A DNA stretch of 64,000 nucleotides, from the NCBI GenBank assembly GCA_031216915.1, contig CM062297.1, positions 543,328,971-543,392,970 on the forward strand. The letters run 5' to 3'. The stretch is from Pictodentalium vernedei. Taxonomy: Eukaryota; Mollusca; Scaphopoda; Dentaliida; Dentaliidae. The notes under the pieces were generated by a model. That model saw nothing but the letters and a program-made list of their open reading frames with translations, ran no database searches and was not told the origin of the DNA. How positions within the stretch are numbered: the first letter of the stretch is position 1; every line of letters begins with the position of its first letter. A program made the position numbers and the translations under genes. This document shows, one piece after another, positions 59,901 through 64,000 of this stretch.

Positions 59901-60226
59901 TTTTTAGAGGAACTCAGTAGGTCAAAATTTGGGCTCCCAAATATGGTCTCCACTCAACATTTTTATTTCCAAAACCAGTGGGCTGATTTGAACCAAATTT
60001 GTCATGTAGTATAACTGGGTCATAAGTACTTGATTTATGCCCCCACAGGGGACCACAGGAGTTAAAAAATAAAAAATAAAAAATTTCAGACTCTATTTTG
60101 AGACTTCACAGAACAGCTTTGTTTTTGCATTGGAAGCTTTCCTAGGATCTGCATAAATGAATGGCCAAAAAAATTGTCTTTGGTTGTGTCATGGCAAATC
60201 AAAAAATTGTTCTTGCTTCCCATCAC

Positions 60227-61054
60227 CAGGGTTCGCACAGGTCCTTGAAGTCCTTGAAAGTACTTGAATTTTGTATCCCAATTTCAAGGCCTTGAAACCC
60301 TTGAAACACAGGTGTTTTTACCCCAGGTGCTTGAAAAGTGCTTGAATTTTGACCAGTTGTTGGCGTCCTAAGTTATTTTCCACAGCACAAACAATGTTTC
60401 TGGTGTAACGTAAAAAAAGTAATTTTATAATGTAAAAACTAAATAAAGCGTAGTAATTTGGACAAAACATTGGGATACCAAAGTGAATGGGGACGAAACA
60501 CTTGCTGAAAATATGTATGCATCAATCCGACTTGTTTTCAAAACCAGCGATGTCATTGGATTGTATGAAGGAAGTTGGCAGGAAATGGCCAATCAGATAT
60601 TTTGTTTTAAAAAAGTCAACCTTGTTGCAGTTGGGCGCATCTATTGTAAAGTATTTGTGTGGAAATTATGTCAAGTTTGGAACGATGTCGGGAAAATGTA
60701 AATTCAATTCTTCGTGGATAAAAATGACTCGGTATTCAAGTTGGTTATTGGCCAACAAAACAGATGTTCACAATGCAAGATGCAAAGTATGTGTGAAAAG
60801 TTTCAGTGGTTCGTCAATGGGAGAATTGTTATTGAAGTCTCATGAATTCTAAAAAACATTGTGATTGTTCGACAATATCTTCGATATCGAATATCGCAAC
60901 AATTTTGAAGGAACAGGATGAAGCATCAGATTCGATTTTGAATGAAAGGTATATTATAATCTTATTATAAAATGTCCTTAAAAGTTTTACAAAAGTGCTT
61001 GAAAGTCCTTGAAAAGTGCTTGAATTTCATTTGAAGATTTCTGTGCGAGCCCTG
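60227..61054 (+). mobile_element. CAGGG-ended DNA transposon carrying a zinc-finger exon
   Basis: The ends CAGGGTTCGCACAG and CTGTGCGAGCCCTG are inverted with one difference. CATCAC flanks both sides (60221-60226, 61055-61060). The paralogous family F site at 33221-33240 has a single CATCAC and no insert, so the boundaries are exact. Subterminal regions are packed with CTTGAAAGTGCTTGAATTT-type repeats in the same orientation at both ends. The ends look hAT-like, but the duplication is 6 bp rather than 8. Confidence 0.82.
60685..60948 (+). pseudogene. Transposon-borne zinc-finger first exon, frameshifted
   Basis: ATG at 60685 begins MSGKCKFNSSWIKMTRYSSW, then LLANKTDVHNARCKVCVKSF and SSMGELLLKSHE. 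After a one-base shift near 60845 it continues KKHCDCSTISSISNIATILK. The layout CKxN..W...Y..WL.......A.C..C.K.F....MG...L.SH...KKH is the BED-like C2H2/C2HC finger at the N-terminus of many animal hAT-type transposases and derived genes; it would bind DNA. The frame ends at a good donor, GAAAG|GTATAT (60948/60949), as if the rest of a multi-exon gene had been lost by internal deletion. Without the downstream exons it cannot make a transposase. Confidence 0.65.
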
Positions 61055-61131
61055 CATCACTTACTGACACACTTATCTCTTTTGACAACTTGAGCCAGGT
61101 GAGCGTTTTAGGCTCATTTGAGCCTGTGGTT

Positions 61132-61547
61132 TGAATAATGCAGTTATGTTTCCAATCTTCCATCTGTCTGGCACTACTGTCTCTAACAATGTATTAAATA
61201 TGATCATGATTGGGATGCATATCACTTCTCTACATTCTTTCAGTTCTTTGGATGAATACCATCTGGACCATGAGCTTTATTGATATTTTTTTGAGAAGTT
61301 TCAGAACATTTTCTTCTTTAAATGGACCATTGTTTATTGTATCAACCAAAGTTTGGGGGTTTTTTTTGTTACTGAGTGATGTTTTCATCTGGTTCTTTGT
61401 TGAAGACACTAATGAAGAATTTAATGTATCGGCTTTCTGAAGGTCTGTTTTGGCTGTACATGTTATATGCCTTTATACTTTAGTTACCAATTCCTGTTTC
61501 AACTTCCTCATGTTTGCATAATTTCAGAATAAATTAGGATCATTTTT
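61132..61547 (-). pseudogene. LINE reverse transcriptase, N-terminal fragment
   Basis: Minus-strand translation gives KADTLNSSLVSSTKNQ, FKEENVLKLLKK, then (after a shift) NKAHGPDGIHP, KELKECREV, PIMIIFNTLLETVVPDRW and KIGNITALF. This is the start of the RT domain of CR1/jockey-type LINEs (NKSPGPDGIHP ... VPDDWKLANVTPIF). Three or more frame breaks. It is bounded by the F2 3' end and the D6 5' end. It may belong to the same LINE copy as 48966-49256. Confidence 0.82.
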
Positions 61548-62536
61548 AGCTCACCTGACTGAAAGGGTGAACTATTGCCATCACTTGGCATCCGTCGTCT
61601 CTTGTCTGGCATCTGGCAACTTTGCATATCGGTCTTCTCCAGAATGACTGGTCTAAACCAATCAAACTTTGCATAAATTATCTTTTGAGGATAACCTTCC
61701 AAGTTTGTTCAGTATAAGAAGCGAAGCCCAATAGGCTGGGGCAGTACCCGTAAAAATTCAAAATTCTTCAACACTCTTCTCAATAAACCAACAACTACAA
61801 TGCTTTGAAATTTGGTATGCAGCTGCCTTATATGCTCAAGGTTCAAGTTCGTTCAAAGAAAGTTTGTCTAGCAATATTTTTGGTTGTGCTGGGAGGACAA
61901 TATTTTTGGCCCTGCCCCAAAATTTTTATTTCCCAAACCTATGGGCCGATTTGGTATGCAGTGGTATTACGGGACATATACATGATTTATGTTCGAAAAA
62001 AAATTGTCCTCGCCCCCTTTGAGAACCCTAGGAGCTAAAGAGAGAAAAAATTAAAATACTCTTATTTCACAAACTGTATGGAACAAAGAATTGTAATTTG
62101 GTATACAACACCCTTGGGGGATCCAATTGAGGTTTGTACAAATTAAGTCCCTGGGTTCCTTTTTTGGCCTGAATTTTAACTTGATGCAATATGAGGAAAA
62201 TTCTTTAAAAGGATTCTTCAGATCCCCCAGTCAGAATCATTTGATATTTGATATACAGCATTCTTATTGGGTTAAATTCAAGTTTGTTCAAATTAATTCC
62301 CTGGGTTCACATATGGGCTTGTTTTGGGAACCCAAAATTTGACTTGGTGCAATATTTTTTAAAAGAATTCTTCAGATCCACCAGTCAGAATCATCTGATG
62401 TTTGATATAGAGCATTCTAATTGGGTCAAATTCAAGTTTGTTCAAATTGATTCCCTGGGTTCACATTTGGTTGGGCTCATGGGAACCCAAATTTCAACTT
62501 GGTGCAATACGAGGGAAATTCTTCACAAATTTTCTT

Positions 62537-62561
62537 CCCCCCCCCCCCCCCCCCCCCCCCC
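62537..62561. repeat. Poly-C tract in D6 core
   Basis: About 25 C after TTTTCTT, where other units read CTTCTTCAGATCC. The register differs from the poly-G runs of D1, D3 and D8. Confidence 0.9.
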
Positions 62562-63330
62562 TCCATCAGAATCTTCACAGTTTTGGTATATCCTTATGGT
62601 GGTCAGATTTAAGTTTGTTGAAATCAGTTTTGTAGATTCGTATTTGGGTTTCCTATTGGAGTTCAAATTTTAACTTTGTGAAACGTAGAATATTCTTTAA
62701 AAATATTCTTCCTCAGCTTCACCAGTCTGAATGTTTTCGAAAATATTTGATATACAGCATCCTAAGGGGACTAAGATTTAAGTTTGGTAGAATCAAGTGT
62801 GTAGGTTCCAATTGGGTATCTCGTGTGAGCCTGAATATCAAGTTAGTGCAATATGAGGAATAGTATTTTAAAAACTGCTTCAAATATTCCACATAGAATC
62901 GTTTGATATTTGGTTTACATCATCCTTCTAGGGAGCTGATTCAAATTTGTTCAAATCAAGTTGGAGGGTTCATATTTTGCTTCCGTACGGAAACCTGAAT
63001 TTTAACTTAGTGTAATATGAGAAAAATTGTTTGAAATCTTATTCAGATCCCCTAGGCAAAACCTTTTTGTCTTCAGCACTCTTAGGTGTGGTAAGATTCA
63101 AATTTGTTCAAACCAAGTCCCGGGGTTCATACTTGGGCTCCCCATGAGATCCCAAATTTTAACTTGGTTCAATATGATGGATATTCTTTAAAAATCTTCT
63201 TATGATCTTCCATTTAGAATCTTTTGATATTTGATACACAGCATCCTTATAGGGGTCAGATTCAAGCTTATTCAAATTAAGGTTTATATTTGGGCATCTC
63301 ATAACTTCGTGCAACATTTGCAAAATCGTA

Positions 63331-63678
63331 GGAGCGCAGTGGCTCAGTAGGTAGAGGTGCAAGCTGCAAGCCGAGAGGTCCTTGGTTCGAATCCCACCTG
63401 CGGCAACTGCGTTGTGTCCTTGGGCAAGACACTTCATCGCCATTGCCTTCATGGGGGCACGATGACGCCGTGTACTAAGGCGTACTGCACGTCGATGGTA
63501 CGCATGTCTTCAACCAATCTAACCCTGCATGTGCTGCGGTGCGGAGTTACGGTGTTGGGGAGCTGGCAGTTGCTCATCGTTGCTCGGTGGTTCTCTCCGG
63601 GTACTCCGGTTTCCTCCACCCGTAAAACTGTCACGGTCATGGTTAGCCATTGTGCATAAATATATGACCTTAAACATC

Positions 63679-63707
<29 letters not shown>
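63331..63707 (+). mobile_element. Full-length tRNA-derived SINE with 13-bp target duplication
   Basis: The head is tRNA-like: box A TGGCTCAGTAGG (63340-63351) and box B GGTTCGAATCC (63384-63394) of a pol III promoter. The body holds TGTCCTTGGGCAAGACACTT, GTACTAAGGCGTACTGCACG, GTTGGGGAGCTGGCAG and TTCCTCCACCCGTAAAACTG, followed by a (TAAA)n tail. TTGCAAAATCGTA is duplicated exactly at 63318-63330 and 63708-63720. The intact promoter and perfect duplication indicate a recent insertion. Truncated relatives lie at 9609 and 18382. It depends on a LINE for mobility. Confidence 0.95.
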
Positions 63708-63709
<2 letters not shown>

Positions 63710-63805
63710 GCAAAATCGTATAAAAATTTTGTTCTTCAGATCCACTATTCAGAATCATCTCATATTTGTTATACAACATCCTGGGGGGAGTAGGCAGAAT
63801 TAAGT

Positions 63806-64000
63806 TTGTTTAAAATAGCACGGTGTCCGTCCATCTATCCGTCCATCCCACTTACGTTTCCTGATGATAACTTTAGTTTTAGTTGGCCAAATCAAATAAA
63901 ATTTAATATGTAGGTGTATCAACATAAAATACAGGTCAAGTTCGAATCGGGGTGCGGTCCGACAATTTTTGCCAGAGTTATGCCCCTTTTTCAACTTCAA
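63806..64000 (+). mobile_element. Start of a further HINE-like element (E-type core)
   Basis: TAGCACGGTGTCCGTCCATC and TATCCGTCCATCCC, then a unit resembling E2 (TTCCTGATGATAACTTTAGT, AATACAGGTCAAGTTCGAAT, CCAGAGTTATGCCCC). Cut by the window edge. Confidence 0.55.

Larger units (their letters stand above)
53741..61131 (+). mobile_element. Mosaic ending in family F element F2
   Basis: Begins with D3-like core units (53741-54180: AGAACCACTAGTCAGAATCT), then F core units. Four younger insertions interrupt it: a MITE (54790-55043), B4 (55117-57403), D7 (58403-59900) and a CAGGG element (60227-61054). The F 3' end is GAGCCAGGTGAGC, the hairpin AGGCTCATTTGAGCCT and GTGGTTTG, ending near 61131. Confidence 0.6.
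61548..63800 (+). mobile_element. HINE-like element D6, diverged core
   Basis: The 5' end is AGCTCACCTGACTGAAAGG, then GGCATCCGTCGTCTC. About ten strongly diverged D units follow (CAGATCCACCAGTCAGAATC, TTTGATATTTGATATACAGC, TTCAAGTTTGTTCAAATT). A SINE interrupts at 63331. No 3' end is seen before the window closes. Runs of C (62537-62561) replace part of one unit. Confidence 0.7.

Noticed and set aside
63331-63405. tRNA gene
   Set aside because: Boxes A and B are present, but this is the head of a SINE with body, tail and target duplication; no functional tRNA fold is claimed.
42925-64000. Further eRF3 exons
   Set aside because: The expected next peptide (YLSWALDTNQEERD) was looked for in the non-repeat gaps and not found.

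Overview
This is a eukaryotic window, most likely from a mollusc and probably a bivalve. That assignment is an inference from the repeat style: many short-inverted-repeat elements with tandem cores of about 140-170 bp, plus tRNA-derived SINEs. It is almost entirely mobile and tandem-repeat DNA. The only clear cellular gene is a plus-strand GTPase whose two visible exons (24197-24230 and 42847-42924) encode the P-loop and switch region of translation release factor eRF3 (GSPT1). The intron between them is 18.6 kb. The following intron runs at least 21 kb to the window edge with no further exon recognised.

Layout. 1-3.1 kb: the 3' end of a tandem-core element, then a Tc1-like transposase cut in two by another such element. 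3.5-4.35 kb: a decayed BEN-domain-like coding region. 6.0-9.6 kb: a repeat array holding a full Tc1/mariner element with TIRs and TA duplications. 10-21.4 kb: a nested pile of tandem-core elements with two SINE copies. 22-24.5 kb: a TTAA-flanked piggyBac-like MITE opened by an insertion, then the first eRF3 exon. 24.5-42.8 kb: elements nested up to about four deep, ending 14 nt before the second eRF3 exon. 43-46 kb: a hAT-like element containing a second hairpin MITE. 46-61 kb: more nested elements between two fragments of a minus-strand LINE. 61.5-64 kb: a further array with an intact SINE.

Main observation. At least ten families (named A-N here for convenience) share one plan: a 5' hairpin next to a subterminal inverted repeat, often followed by Y(T/C)CGTCYGTC-rich sequence; a tandem core of about 143-167 bp; then the matching inverted repeat, a short 3' hairpin and a T-rich end that is usually CTTGTT. 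Insertions lie between T residues with no target duplication, as several filled/empty paralogous site pairs inside the window show. This matches what is known of Helentron-associated elements (HINEs, including bivalve 'pearl'-type elements). The two ends of each copy match each other even where families or subfamilies differ, so the ends co-vary.

The elements are non-autonomous as seen here: no Rep/helicase reading frame was recognised. The open frames over the arrays are periodic read-through of repeats, not genes.
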